This document shows positions 33,041-43,590 of a stretch of DNA of 64,000 nt, one piece after another. Positions within the stretch are counted from its first letter, which is position 1; each line of letters starts with the position of its first letter. A program made the translations under genes and the position numbers. Under the pieces are notes generated by a model. It saw nothing but the letters and a program-made list of their open reading frames with translations. It was not told the origin of the DNA and made no database searches. The stretch is from Eutreptiella sp. 'Long Island Sound 2002' (lineage: Eukaryota > Euglenozoa > Euglenophyceae > Eutreptiales > Eutreptiaceae): positions 41,872,354-41,936,353 of the forward strand of contig OZ038383.1 in NCBI GenBank assembly GCA_964036045.1. The letters run 5' to 3'.

Positions 33041-34525
33041 CCCACCGAGGCCACCGTCAACCTCCTCGACCTCAACCACCCGGCTGTCACATACTCCAAG
33101 GACGCCACAACCGCCCTCCAAGAGCTCCCGATGGCACAGGGGCTGGGGTGGGTCCCCCACCTCCTCACCTTCCAGGAACAAGGCCTACAGCTCGACGACC
33201 CCCCGGAAACCACCCCCATATATACCCCGGACCAGAAAGCGTACAAATGCTACTGGCACAAGGGGACCCCCCTATACGCCCAAACCGGCATCCACGTCCA
33301 CCTCGTCCACCACCTCAGCGTCCCAGGGAGGCTAGGTGTCTATGAGGTCGTCGGGGACGGATGGCAACTCAACGTCATCAACACCCACGTCCCCTTCGGC
33401 GAAGCCACGGAACCCTTCCTCCAGGCCATGGCCGAGGCGTACCGCCAAATGGCCATGCTCGTCCCCACAGTCATCATCGGCGACATGAACGCCGCCCCCA
33501 CCCCAGCGGACCGAGGAGGACAGGCCACACCCCAGGACCAAGCAGTCCGCGACACCATCGAAATGCTGGGGCTCGTGGACCTAACAGCCAGCCTCGAAGG
33601 CCAACCATCCCACTTCCCCCACCAAACGGATGCCGCCCCATCCCGCATCGACGTATGCTATGGCGACCCCACCACCATCATCCGAGCGGAGGCCCGATAT
33701 GGACCCCTCCCGCTGGGACCCACAGGCCATAGCCCCCTGCACATCCGCCTCACCATCCCCAACCTTCCCCCCAGCCCCCCAGAAGATGCGGACCAAGGCC
33801 TACCACCCCCCCTGAAGATGCCCCCGCTGCATGACAAGCATGCCTGGTCCCAATATCACAGGGCCATAGACCGCGCCCGGCGCATCCAACCAGACCCCAC
33901 CGACCTACTCACAGCCATGCGCACGGCCGCCGTCGCCTGCGGCTTCCAGCAACACCCCCACACAGACGACGACCAACCACCCACGGCCCTGGGGGGCATG
34001 CTCCCTGACCTCTGGCATGCGAAGCAACAACTGGCGACCCTCCTCCACACCGACACCCCCCAAACCCGCCGCCAGATACACCACTGCAGGACACAGATAG
34101 CCCAAATCAGGGCGGACCTGCAGCGGTGGCACATCCACAGGCAACAGCGCATCGCCCAGGAACACGAACGGTATGCGCAACACGAACTCCCCTACAAGGC
34201 CATCCGCCACCTCAACGACGCCATGACCGATACCGGCCACCGCACCATCACCACGGTCCGGCAGGAGGACGGCTCCCTCACCAACGACCCAGCCACAGTG
34301 CTCCAAGCCACCCAAGACAGCTTCCTCCGGCAACACACCCCCACCCAAGACACACTGGACCCGGACACCCAGGCCAAAATCGACCGCCACCCTCGGGTCT
34401 TCAACCACGCCCAGAGGAGGCACCTGGAAAAACGCCCCTTCACCATCCACGAAGTCCGGAAGGCCATCCACAGTCTCCGGCAACACAAAACCCCAGGCTA
34501 CGACGGCCTCCCTGCAGAGGCATAA
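33041..34525 (+). CDS. LINE 2 APE-type endonuclease and linker
   Basis: The frame follows directly from ORF1's TGA, in the same frame. Motifs in order: LLDLNHPAV (Asn motif), LLTFQEQGL with catalytic Glu at 33176, WQLNVINTHVPFG, GDMNAAP (33479-33499), ASRIDVCYGD-like region and TGHSPLHIRL (final His). These are the elements of an apurinic endonuclease-like nuclease that nicks target DNA for target-primed reverse transcription. The usual SDH is replaced by TGH in both LINEs. A helical linker (34000-34480) ends with GYDGLPAEA and TAA 34523-34525, the same place as in LINE 1. Confidence 0.75.
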   Translation, partial: PTEATVNLLDLNHPAVTYSKDATTALQELPMAQGLGWVPHLLTFQEQGLQLDDPPETTPIYTPDQKAYKCYWHKGTPLYAQTGIHVHLVHHLSVPGRLGVYEVVGDGWQLNVINTHVPFGEATEPFLQAMAEAYRQMAMLVPTVIIGDMNAAPTPADRGGQATPQDQAVRDTIEMLGLVDLTASLEGQPSHFPHQTDAAPSRIDVCYGDPTTIIRAEARYGPLPLGPTGHSPLHIRLTIPNLPPSPPEDADQGLPPPLKMPPLHDKHAWSQYHRAIDRARRIQPDPTDLLTAMRTAAVACGFQQHPHTDDDQPPTALGGMLPDLWHAKQQLATLLHTDTPQTRRQIHHCRTQIAQIRADLQRWHIHRQQRIAQEHERYAQHELPYKAIRHLNDAMTDTGHRTITTVRQEDGSLTNDPATVLQATQDSFLRQHTPTQDTLDPDTQAKIDRHPRVFNHAQRRHLEKRPFTIHEVRKAIHSLRQHKTPGYDGLPAEA

Positions 34526-37500
34526 TACCACCTCCCCGCCCACCTCCTCCGCGTCCTCGCCCACCGCCTCTGGGACATCGTCACGGGGCGGACCCTGCTG
34601 CCACCAAACTGGGCAAACGTTGTCCGCCCCCTCTACAAAAAAGGGGACTGGGCGAACCCGGACAACTGGCGCCCCATAGTCGGTGCGGTCACGGAGGTCA
34701 AAATCGTCTGGACCATCCTCCTGCGCCGCATCCGCCCCCACCTGGACCCCCACATACCAGCGAGCCTCTGGGGGGCCATCCCAGGCCGCTCCCCACACGA
34801 GGCCATCTTCCTCCAGGACACCATCGCGGACATGGACCCGGTGGACCTCATCATCGCCTCCCTCGACGTCAAGGGAGCCTTCCCGAACACCCCCTGGCTC
34901 CTTCTAGAAGCAGTGTGGAAACGCCTAGGCCTCCCCTTCTACAACTTCACCTCCGACTACATCCGCACCCGCAAATACACGGTCCGCACAGGAGCAGGCC
35001 TCACCCCCTTCCTGGAGCCAGGCAGCGGGGTCCCCCAAGGGGGAGCAGAGGGCCCCTTCCTGTACCTTCTAGTGACGCTCCCCCTGGCCCTCGCAATCGA
35101 GCAGGATTACCCGGCCTACGCACCCTACCCCCTCCTCTCCCCCCTGGTCGGCTTCGCGGACGACACCAACCTCACCGTCGCGCACACCCCACACGACCCC
35201 CATGCCCCGGACCCCGGACCAACGGTCACCCAACAGGCCAACGACTTACTGGACGTGACCGTCTCCTACCTCTCCCACAACAACCTCATCGTCCACCCCA
35301 CAAAGTCAGTGGCCATGATCAAGGGGTCTGCCACACCTCCCACCCTAGGGCCACAAGGGCCCCCCATGCAAGTCGTGACGACCACCACCCACCTGGGGGT
35401 AGTCCAGGCCGCCAACCCTGAAGACGCCACCCTCCCTCCCAAGTTGCAGTCACACCTCGCCCATCTCCCCAGATATGCGTCCCCGACCACCAAGGCCCTC
35501 TCCCTGTCCCACCAGAGCCTGGCGTACTACCTCACCGGGGTCTTGAACGCCTCCATAGGCTTCCAAGCACTCCACCTAACACACCCCACCACCGCCCTCC
35601 AGCCGGCCACACGCGCCGTGACCAAGGCATGGGCAGCACACAGGGGCTGGCCCACCTCCATACCCACCCGCGCCATCCGAGCGGCATGGCCCCACTATTG
35701 AGACGCCATAGGGGACGAGGTGAAAGCGGCCTATACCAGACACACCGCCCTCCTCCTTCACCGCATGACCCACAACCACTCACCGGAGGTCCGCGAGGTC
35801 ACCGCCATCCGCCTCCAAGCCGCACAACGGGCCCGCAACACATGCCCGCGCTGGGTACTCCACCAGACGGGCATGCCCACCAACATGAACACCCGCCTGT
35901 GGAACCACCTGCAGCTTCTGCTCCCATCCCCACACCACGCCATACTCACCAACCACACGTGCCCAGAGAAAGGGCCACTAGCAGTCCTCTACGGGGACCT
36001 CCACCACCACCCCAAGGGCACCATCCACACCATAGACCTTGTCGGGGCCTCCATCACCGTAGTATACGTCACCCTCCCCCAAATGCGAGTCCTGCACCAC
36101 AGCGGGGCACACCACACCCCCTTTCTACAGCTTCCCGAATGGCCACAATACCGCCTCTTCCACCAGTACCTCACACAGACGGCACGAACAGCGGGACACA
36201 CTCTACCGGGCAGCAAAGACATGCGCACAGCCTACCGAGAATTCACAAAGCAACACCCGCGACCCATCCCAGCGACACCGCCCTACGCACCCACCGGATC
36301 GAAACACGAACCCGTCCCCCCAGTAACGGGCCCAGTCCCACCACTAACCCTGCTACTGGCCCCGAATGAAGCCAAACCCACGCAGACCACCGTCATCCAC
36401 CACGGGGCAAAATGGCGCATACCGAAACACCACATGACCGCCCGAGACCTACCAAAGGTCCCCCAAGATTCCCAGAGCATGCCACGCACATGTTGGGCCT
36501 GTGACCCCGAGGCACCAACCACACCATGGCCCGTACTACACCTCATAGCACGCCACCACACCCACCCCACGACCCACCTACCACCACAGGCCTACGCATG
36601 GATAGCCCCATGGTTCCACCGCACCGACACTAACCCCACGGTAGCATGGAACCCCGACCACGCGCCGAAATGGCTCTTCACCACTACACCCACATGCCCC
36701 CGCCCCGACCCGGCAGGGGTCGCCATCCGTTACAGCATGTACGAGCCAGGCAGAACGGGCAAGCACGAGCACCCCTACTATCCACTCCACCACTCCTGCC
36801 ACACACCGGAGCACCGAACACAAACCCTCACATGCCACGACCTAAACCCCGACACAGCCTACATCCTCCACTACATCTACTCCTACCTCACACAAGGACA
36901 GCCGGAGCAGGGACTCATAGCCCTGTCCCCCCAAGCGAAGCACATCATCTCCAAAGGAATAGGGGTGTACGCCACCCCCATCCTACAGCCCACAACCCCA
37001 GTAGCCCACCTCGCCACGGGCCTTGCCATATACGCCCACCTGCCCATGAACCCATGCCGCCTCCCACAACCATCACCGGCGGACCGGCTCTTCTTCACCG
37101 ACGCCTCAGGCGAATCCGCCCTCACGCCCATCACCGGGGGGGCCACCCTGCAGCTAACCCACACCGGGGGACACTACCACATGGACCACCACACGGGCCA
37201 CACCACCTATGGGGCCTCTTCCCACGGGGAGCTGGGGGCCATGGCCGACGCCATCACCGAGGTCGCGGCCCACCTACCCGCCCACTCCCCGCACATTGTC
37301 CGGGTCTGGTTCGTGGTAGACGCCACTGTCGACACGCACCTGCTCCTCCGCATCGCAAGGCAACCACTTCACAAAGCAACCGCGACGAGCCTCGGCACCC
37401 AGGCACTGCTACTCTGGAAAGCCCTACGCAGCCTTCCCCCCTACGTCCAACTCCACATCGTGAAACAAGAGTCCCACAGGCACCAATACGGAAATGGTAA

Positions 37501-38344
37501 GGTCGACAACCAGGCAGTACACCAGCGCACAACGCACCTACCAGCCCTCCAGATCCCTGACCTCGGCCGCAACCACACACACCTCCAACACGTGCCCCCT
37601 GTACCCGAGCCCCATCAGACCCCGGACTGGGTACCAGAGGACGCCCCCTATTCCTCCCACGACAGAGCGTACCACTACCCCAACCCCGTCCAACATCTTG
37701 CCCGCGTGCTCGGCGACGCAGACAGCCGGGCGCACATCCAGGAGCTCCACGACAGACTGCAAGTCCCCCTCTACCACTCAGCGCTCCGCCCAGCAAACGT
37801 CCCAGCCCACCTCCAGAAACGACGCATCCAGCTCCTCAGGGAGCAACTGCCTTTCCTCACCAGGGTCGCCAGATGCCTCGCCCGCAAGCACATCCACGTC
37901 CCCGACGAACACACCCGTTGCCCATGCGACCACACCACCCCGGAGGACTGGGAACACTTCAAGAAATGCCCCCTCCATACAGACAGGGACACCCTAGTGG
38001 GCTGGTCCCCGGCGGAAACCCTGCGACAACACGAAGGATGGCCAGCCCACAGCCACGCACACCAGGCCACCGAACACCTCTTCCGGGACCCCCTGATCAA
38101 AGAAGCCACCATGAGAGGGGCAGTGACACAGGCCCTGCACCGACACCTCACCAAACACACGGAAAGCCTCATGGAGGCAGCGGCACACCTCCAGCTAGAA
38201 GCGGTCCGCAGAGCAGCGGCCCAAATGGTACACCGCAAACACCTCCTGCTAACACACGCGGAACAACTCACCGACCCCACCGCCAGGGAACACATGCAGC
38301 GTCTCATCTATTACCATGCCGTGCATGACCCAGACGTCCACTAA
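34526..38344 (+). pseudogene. LINE 2 reverse transcriptase, RNase H and zinc knuckle
   Basis: One frame with one internal stop, TGA 35699-35701, where LINE 1 has a Gly codon. RT: YKKGDWANPDNWRPIV, motif A SLDVKGAF (Asp 34865), motif B GVPQGGAEGPF (about 35026), motif C FADD at 35153-35164. RNase H: FFTDASGES (Asp 37100), GASSHGEL, VWFVVDATVD, VKQESHRHQYGNGKVD. Then CPCDHTTPEDWEHFKKCP zinc-knuckle-like motif (about 37918) and a helical C-terminus (LQLEAVRRAAAQMVHRK). It is the most complete LINE pol of the window and only one point mutation from a continuous RT-RNH frame. Confidence 0.85.
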
Positions 38345-38544
38345 CCCGCTCCGCGCCCCACACGCGCCCCCCGTCTCCATCCACAGGTCTCCAAGGCACC
38401 ACCACAGCGCCCCGAGACCCGTCTCGCACCCAAGAAGCCACCCGGCACCGCCCAGTCCGGCCGAGCCCAGCCAGGGCCAACCATCCATCGACGTAGACGC
38501 GCAAGACCCCGGCAGCCCATCCAGCCCACCCCCCCCTGGACCCG

Positions 38545-39620
38545 GGGCACCCCCCCCTCACACCGGCCACCATCCGCGACCCCGACCTCCTCCGAGCGAC
38601 CCTCCAAGACAGGGCCCCGACCACCCCCCTGGGCTGGTACCGCCTACAAGAGGACTGGACCAAGCTCACCGTCAAAGCCCTCCGGGACCTGACCACCCCA
38701 GGCAGCGGCCTCCACGAGACCATAGTAGACCTCGTACTCTGGCGAGCCCGCAAACACACCCGGGGCCAGCCCATCTGGATCCCCCCCATCGAGTGGGGCC
38801 AGGCCCTGACGCACGACACCGGCAGCAACGTCACGTGTCGAGGGACGGTACGCCTACGGCGGGCCCAAGCGGAGACGGACCACCCAGCGGACCCGAACCA
38901 CCCGGAGCAGTGGGAACAGGCCACCGCGCCCAACCGCGACACCGCCCTCCGCGCCGCCAGCCTCCGCACCCCGGACGACGACCTCCCCCCCCCACCTACA
39001 GACAGTGACCACCCCCCGCCGGAGGTCTGGGTTACAGTCCTCGAGCGCGGCCACTACTACGTGATAGCCGCTACGGCTACGTCCCACGGCCCGCAATGGA
39101 TCATCCAGGGGACAGACACCATGTTCGCCCCGGAGACCGCCCCACCAGGGGCAGTGGGGGACCCCACCACCCAGCACAGGATCCTCAGGGGTGTCCTCCA
39201 GCCAGGGGACACGCCCCCAGCCCGCGCCCTGGCCCAAATCACCTCAGGGAAGGCGGGCTACCACCTGGGATTGTCCATGCTCTGCCTAACCCACTGGATC
39301 CAGCGCCACTGGCCACCCACGGGGACCGTGCCCTGGGTTTGGGCCATCTCCACCGCCCACACACAAGTCGAAGCAGGCCCGGGCACACGACCAAACCCCC
39401 CCCCCCAGGCGGCAGCAGTCCCTCACCTGCGGGTACCACGCCATCCACAGGGTCCTCAACCGCGCGGGTCTTAGCCCAAAGCTAGCATGCCCCCTTCCAA
39501 CCACTGACCAAGAGGTCCACCAGATACGAACGCTCGTCTGCGAAATCCTTGCCGCGGCAGCAGAAGACGGCAAGCTTCTCCTCCAAACCGCCCGGCCTAG
39601 AACTGCCCACGCAAGCGCGC
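38545..39620 (+). pseudogene. LINE 2 Ulp1/C48-like cysteine protease domain
   Basis: The first frame reads LRDLTTPGSGLHETIVDLVL, WIPPIEWGQAL, VLERGHYYVIA with candidate catalytic His at 39052 and GTDT Asp at 39115, exactly the His-to-Asp distance of LINE 1. After a C-run (39396-39406) the match moves to another frame: RRQQSLTCGYHAIHRVLNRAG, with Gln five residues before Cys 39428 and CG following, as in C48 peptidases (Q-x4/5-C-G). The homologous position in LINE 1 is LCPVFAIHEIRALAL. The frameshift in a homopolymer may be a real mutation. Substrate unknown; SUMO-like conjugates or the element polyprotein are possibilities. Confidence 0.6.
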
Positions 39621-40164
39621 AGCAAGCGGACACATACACCGGCACAGCACAACCCCCCGCACAATCCCCGCCCATGCCCCCCCCCTCTCGCTGCTCAACC
39701 GGAGACCCACACACGCCCACTATCGCGCGCAGCCCCGGGCCCCGCGACACGGGCCTCCCCCACCCGCCCGAACACCAGCACACGCCCGCCACACACCCAC
39801 CCACCGGCCACCCTTCACCGCCCCCCACACTCGACAACCCACACACACCCGCCAAGGGGAGCCCCGCGCCCCGCGGCACGCCCACCCCACCCAGTGGCCC
39901 GCCCACGCCCCCCACACACACCCCAGAGGACCCAGGCCCACCCCCCCGGCCCCTGAATGCAGCCCACGCGAACTGTTCCCCCCCGCGGACACCAACCCAC
40001 ACGACCTCGCACATTGCAGGACCCGGGCCCAGCCGAGCCCAGAAAGAGAAGGCCGCAGCCCCGCGCCTCCCTCCCCCGCCGCAGCCGACCAGATCGGCCC
40101 GCCGGGCCGCCAGGTCACGACCGGGCCCCCCCAGCCGCCCGCCCCCAACCTACAACCCGGGGAC

Positions 40165-42420
40165 ATGCCCTCCATCCTCCCCGCCGTGGCCGCAGCAGAA
40201 GCCGCCGCCCGCAAGCCCGCCCGCATCACAGCCCAACCCGCGTCCACCACCTCCTCCTCGTCCTCAGCCTCGTCCACCTCCTCCACCTCATCCTCCGACC
40301 CCCCCCTCCCCGCCAAACTCATCCTCAAGGCCACGGCGAAAGCCAAAGCCGCGGCCGCACGCACCGACCCCCCAACCCCCACACAGGCGACTCAGGCACC
40401 CCGGCAACCCACCGGGACGACCCCCGACCCGGCATCGACGCCCTCACACCTCCGGACAGAGGTACTCCTCAACCTGGAACCGGACCCCAACCCCAAACCC
40501 GACCCCAAACCCAAACCGGACCCCAACCCCAAACCCAACCCCAAACCCAAGCCGGCGCCCACGCGACCACACACAACACCGCATACGCAACGACACAAAA
40601 CCACCCGATACCACCCCCGCCCGGGCCCTCGCCCAAGCCAGGACCCCCCACCCACCACGACCCGCGCCCCCCTCCCGCCGGCCCCCACCACCACCGCGGA
40701 GACGGCCATCCAGCACGACCCCGTCCAGGCCCTCGTCCACATCCCCGTCACCAAGCGCCCCGTCATCCATCCCCCACAAACCACCACCACCGCCGGCCAA
40801 ACCGACCCAGGGACGTGGGACCCCTCAACCATCGTCACCGTCAAGCCCGGCCCCCAACCCTTCCCCCATGCCCACCACATAGTGCAGCCCCGGGGACTGC
40901 CCACGATGCCCAACCCCCCACCCCCACAAGGGGGACCGGAAAACCCACAAGGACTCCATGGGCCATACCCGCAACACCAACCCCACCACTACACACACCA
41001 CCACCACCAGCGGCCCCACCACCACCACTACCAACACCACCCCCACCACTACCACTGCCCACCGCCCTACCCCACCGGGCCACAACCCCCCGTACACGAA
41101 CAGCACCAGCGGACGGGAAGGCAGCCACCGAGCGCCCCGCCCGCATACCCACCCCCCCCGTACCAGCCACCACCCCCGTACCAGCCGTACCCCCGCGGCC
41201 ACCATCCCATGGCCGAAGGGGCCCCATGGACGACAGGGGACCTCCCCCCCCAACCAGCACCGCGTGACGCCCCGTACCCCCCCGGCCACCATCCGATGGC
41301 CGAAGGGGCCCCAAGGACGACGGGGGACCTCCCCCCCCAAGCGGCACCGCGCGAGGCCCCCCAGAGGCCGCCGACGCTTCCGGACTGGCCCGACTCGAGC
41401 GACGGGGGCCGGTCCCGCAAACGGCAGCGCTCCCGCTCCCCCCCCGCACGGCACACTCGCCCACGGCGCCCACACTCCCACCGCGCCTCAACCACCCACT
41501 CGCGCCGCTCCCGCTCCCCCAGGTACCACCACGACCCCCAGGGACCCCGCTCCCGTCGCTCCCCCTCCCCCGGGCACGACCACGAGCGCCACCGCCGCCC
41601 CATGTCCCCCTCCCCCTCCCCCCACCGGCCACCCAGCCCCCGCCACCACCACTCCCGCTCCCCCCGACGCAGCCAGGCACGCCACTGCCGCCCCACGTGC
41701 ACCTCCCCCTCCCCCCACACGCCCCGCCGGGCTCCCCGTTCCCCCCGCCACCCGTACCCATCCACCACCCCCAGCCCCCGCCACCACCACTCCCGCTCCC
41801 CCGGACGCCACCGAGCGCGCCACCGCCGCCCCATGTCCACCTCCCCCTCCCGCTCCCCCCTCCGCCCGTACCCGTCCTCCACCCCCAGCCCCCGCCGCCG
41901 CCGCTCCCGCTCCCCCAGGCACCGCCACCCCCGCCACCACCGCAGGTCCACGTCTTCCCCCCGCCGCTCCAGGACCCCGGGCACGGACCCCTCCCCACCC
42001 CGGGCCCCCGCCTACCTCGCCTGGTGGTCTCCCCCCGCTCTGCAGGAGCTCCGCCGCTGGGTAAAATGGGCCGGAGGAGCGGGAAGGCACGAAGGGGTGC
42101 ACATGGTGCATACCTTCGAGGAGGTGCGCACCCGCACCCCCGCAAACCCCAACGAGGCCGCCCCGGAAGCCATCATGCCGCAAGCGGCATGGGAGGCCCT
42201 CCTCCGCGATGCGGTCCAGGGCCTCCGCCCCCCCTACACCCCCCAAGCCCTCCGCCAGTGGCTCCAGGCCACCCATCCCCAAGCCTGGGCCACCGGCGCC
42301 CCCTCCCCACCCCGCCCCTCCCGCCACCACCACACCAGGAAGGGGCAGGACAAGGGCAAGGGAAGGGCAAGGGGCACCAAGGACCACACAGGCAAGAGGG
42401 CACGGAAGGGCCCCAAGTGA
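40165..42420 (+). CDS. LINE 2 proline- and RS-rich protein with WWSP domain
   Basis: ATG 40165, 751 codons to TGA at 42418-42420. Ser/Ala start, a proline-rich half with repeated NPKPDPKPKPDPNPK-like steps (about 40480-40555), GHHPMAEGAP repeated at about 41200 and 41281, then an RS domain (RSRSPPARHTRPRR, SRSPRHRHPRHHRR; 41400-41960) and a compact domain AWWSPPALQELRRWVKW through TPQALRQWLQATHPQA, ending basic (KGQDKGKGRARGTK). RS domains interact with splicing factors. The last domain resembles LINE 1's FWIP domain. The frame is open despite high GC, but composition alone could allow that. The preceding 39621-40164 is Pro/Thr-rich without motif. Confidence 0.45.
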   Translation: MPSILPAVAAAEAAARKPARITAQPASTTSSSSSASSTSSTSSSDPPLPAKLILKATAKAKAAAARTDPPTPTQATQAPRQPTGTTPDPASTPSHLRTEVLLNLEPDPNPKPDPKPKPDPNPKPNPKPKPAPTRPHTTPHTQRHKTTRYHPRPGPRPSQDPPPTTTRAPLPPAPTTTAETAIQHDPVQALVHIPVTKRPVIHPPQTTTTAGQTDPGTWDPSTIVTVKPGPQPFPHAHHIVQPRGLPTMPNPPPPQGGPENPQGLHGPYPQHQPHHYTHHHHQRPHHHHYQHHPHHYHCPPPYPTGPQPPVHEQHQRTGRQPPSAPPAYPPPPYQPPPPYQPYPRGHHPMAEGAPWTTGDLPPQPAPRDAPYPPGHHPMAEGAPRTTGDLPPQAAPREAPQRPPTLPDWPDSSDGGRSRKRQRSRSPPARHTRPRRPHSHRASTTHSRRSRSPRYHHDPQGPRSRRSPSPGHDHERHRRPMSPSPSPHRPPSPRHHHSRSPRRSQARHCRPTCTSPSPHTPRRAPRSPRHPYPSTTPSPRHHHSRSPGRHRARHRRPMSTSPSRSPLRPYPSSTPSPRRRRSRSPRHRHPRHHRRSTSSPRRSRTPGTDPSPPRAPAYLAWWSPPALQELRRWVKWAGGAGRHEGVHMVHTFEEVRTRTPANPNEAAPEAIMPQAAWEALLRDAVQGLRPPYTPQALRQWLQATHPQAWATGAPSPPRPSRHHHTRKGQDKGKGRARGTKDHTGKRARKGPK

Positions 42421-42942
42421 GGGCAGGCACACGCAGGGACAGGGCGCCGGAAGCGACACCACATGGGGGCAGGACACCACCCAAGAACCAGGAAGGAGCG
42501 GGAACGGGGACCAAGACACGGAGGAAAAGGGCACCACGGCAGGTACCACGACCCACACCGACGGGGAGACCAGCACCGCCCCACCCCCACCAAACACCCC
42601 AACACACACCACCGAAGCAAACATCGGACGCCATGCGGATCACACCAGCGCACGCCCACCGGCCACCGGAAACCACACGGAGAACGGAGGGCACACCTAC
42701 ACGGGGAGAACGGGCCACACCCACAGAGGAAGCCGCAGGGAACACCGCCGCACGGCGCACCACCACGCCCTCACCGCCAGGCGACGACCCCGACCACCAC
42801 AAAGGCCCACTCACAGGCACCGGAAGAGGACGAAAGCACGGCCGCGGCACCCACGACTACGGACCGACACCCCCAGAGGACACGGGACCAAGGCACAGGC
42901 CCCCAGGGAGGGCAACCCCACGGACCGTCACGCGACCACACC
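42421..42942. other. A/G/C-rich spacer without recognised gene
   Basis: Low T content leaves all + frames open. No homology to other parts of the window was found. It separates LINE 2 from the PFK remnant. Confidence 0.45.
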
Positions 42943-43590
42943 ATGGGCTATAAGGGCCGGGCTGCGCTACCGTCGCGGTTTGACGCAGAGTATTGCTATG
43001 CACTTGGATTGACGGCCGGGGGCTTGATCTCGGCTGGTCTCACGTCCGTGAGGGCGTCCGTCACCAACCTGTTGCGTCCAGTGGAGGAATGGCACTGCGG
43101 CGGCACACCGATCCCGTCCATGATGAATATCGAGCACCGCAAGGGGAAGTGAAAGGCTGTGATCGATCGCGAAGGCTTTGGTGCTGCTGGACGGTGCCCC
43201 CTTCAAGGCCATCTCCGAGCGCCGTGAAGACTGGAAGTGCCAAGAATACTACCGGTGCCCCGGACCCTGCAGTTCAGCACCGGAGATATGGACATCCCCC
43301 TGACCCTGAAGTATGAGCTCATCCCTGCCGGCGGCACCGACCCGGACCCTGCCAGCGCAGCCGAGCTGCAGTGAAAGCCTTTCGCCACTCAAACAGCGTT
43401 CGGAAGCCACCTCCACCGTCCGACTCCTGATTTCTGTTTGTCTGCCTTGGAGAAGGAACGCCTTTCCTACACCCCGAGTACGCCTGCCTGTCTGCGAGGC
43501 CCGGTGAAGATTGAGTCCATGGGTGAGAGTCAGCGTGCACGTCCCAAGGACACCGTGATCATTCAGCAGAATTTCCCGAAGACCTAACCG
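42943..43590 (+). pseudogene. Pyrophosphate-dependent phosphofructokinase remnant
   Basis: GYKGRAALPSRFDAEYCYAL, NLLRPVEEWHCGGTPIPSMM, then in other frames KALVLLDGAPFKAISERRED, YYRCPGP and LQFSTGDMDIPLTLKYEL match the C-terminal third of PPi-type 6-phosphofructokinases. TGA at 43150-43152 and at least two indels break it. After TGA 43372-43374, SALEKERLSYTPSTPACLRG and PVKIE look like the N-terminal region of the same family (lead-in ending FPKT). End-of-unit followed by start-of-unit suggests a fused or tandem PFK, as in apicomplexan PFKs. Intron-free and inside mobile DNA, it is probably a retrocopy or captured fragment; it is the only recognisable host enzyme here. Confidence 0.65.

Larger units (their letters stand above)
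28731..42420 (+). mobile_element. LINE 2: large non-LTR retroelement with Ulp1-like protease
   Basis: From 29108 to 38344 one single frame carries the N-terminal module, ORF1, endonuclease, RT and RNase H, interrupted only by single stop codons. A protease domain (38545-39620) and a Pro/Ser/Arg-rich protein (40165-42420) follow. Protein similarity to LINE 1 covers ORF1 to the helical tail and the protease, but the two are clearly diverged, and the RING finger of LINE 1 is not seen here. The 5' limit is uncertain because the repeat field shares the same composition; no 3' tail or target duplication is evident. Confidence 0.75.
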
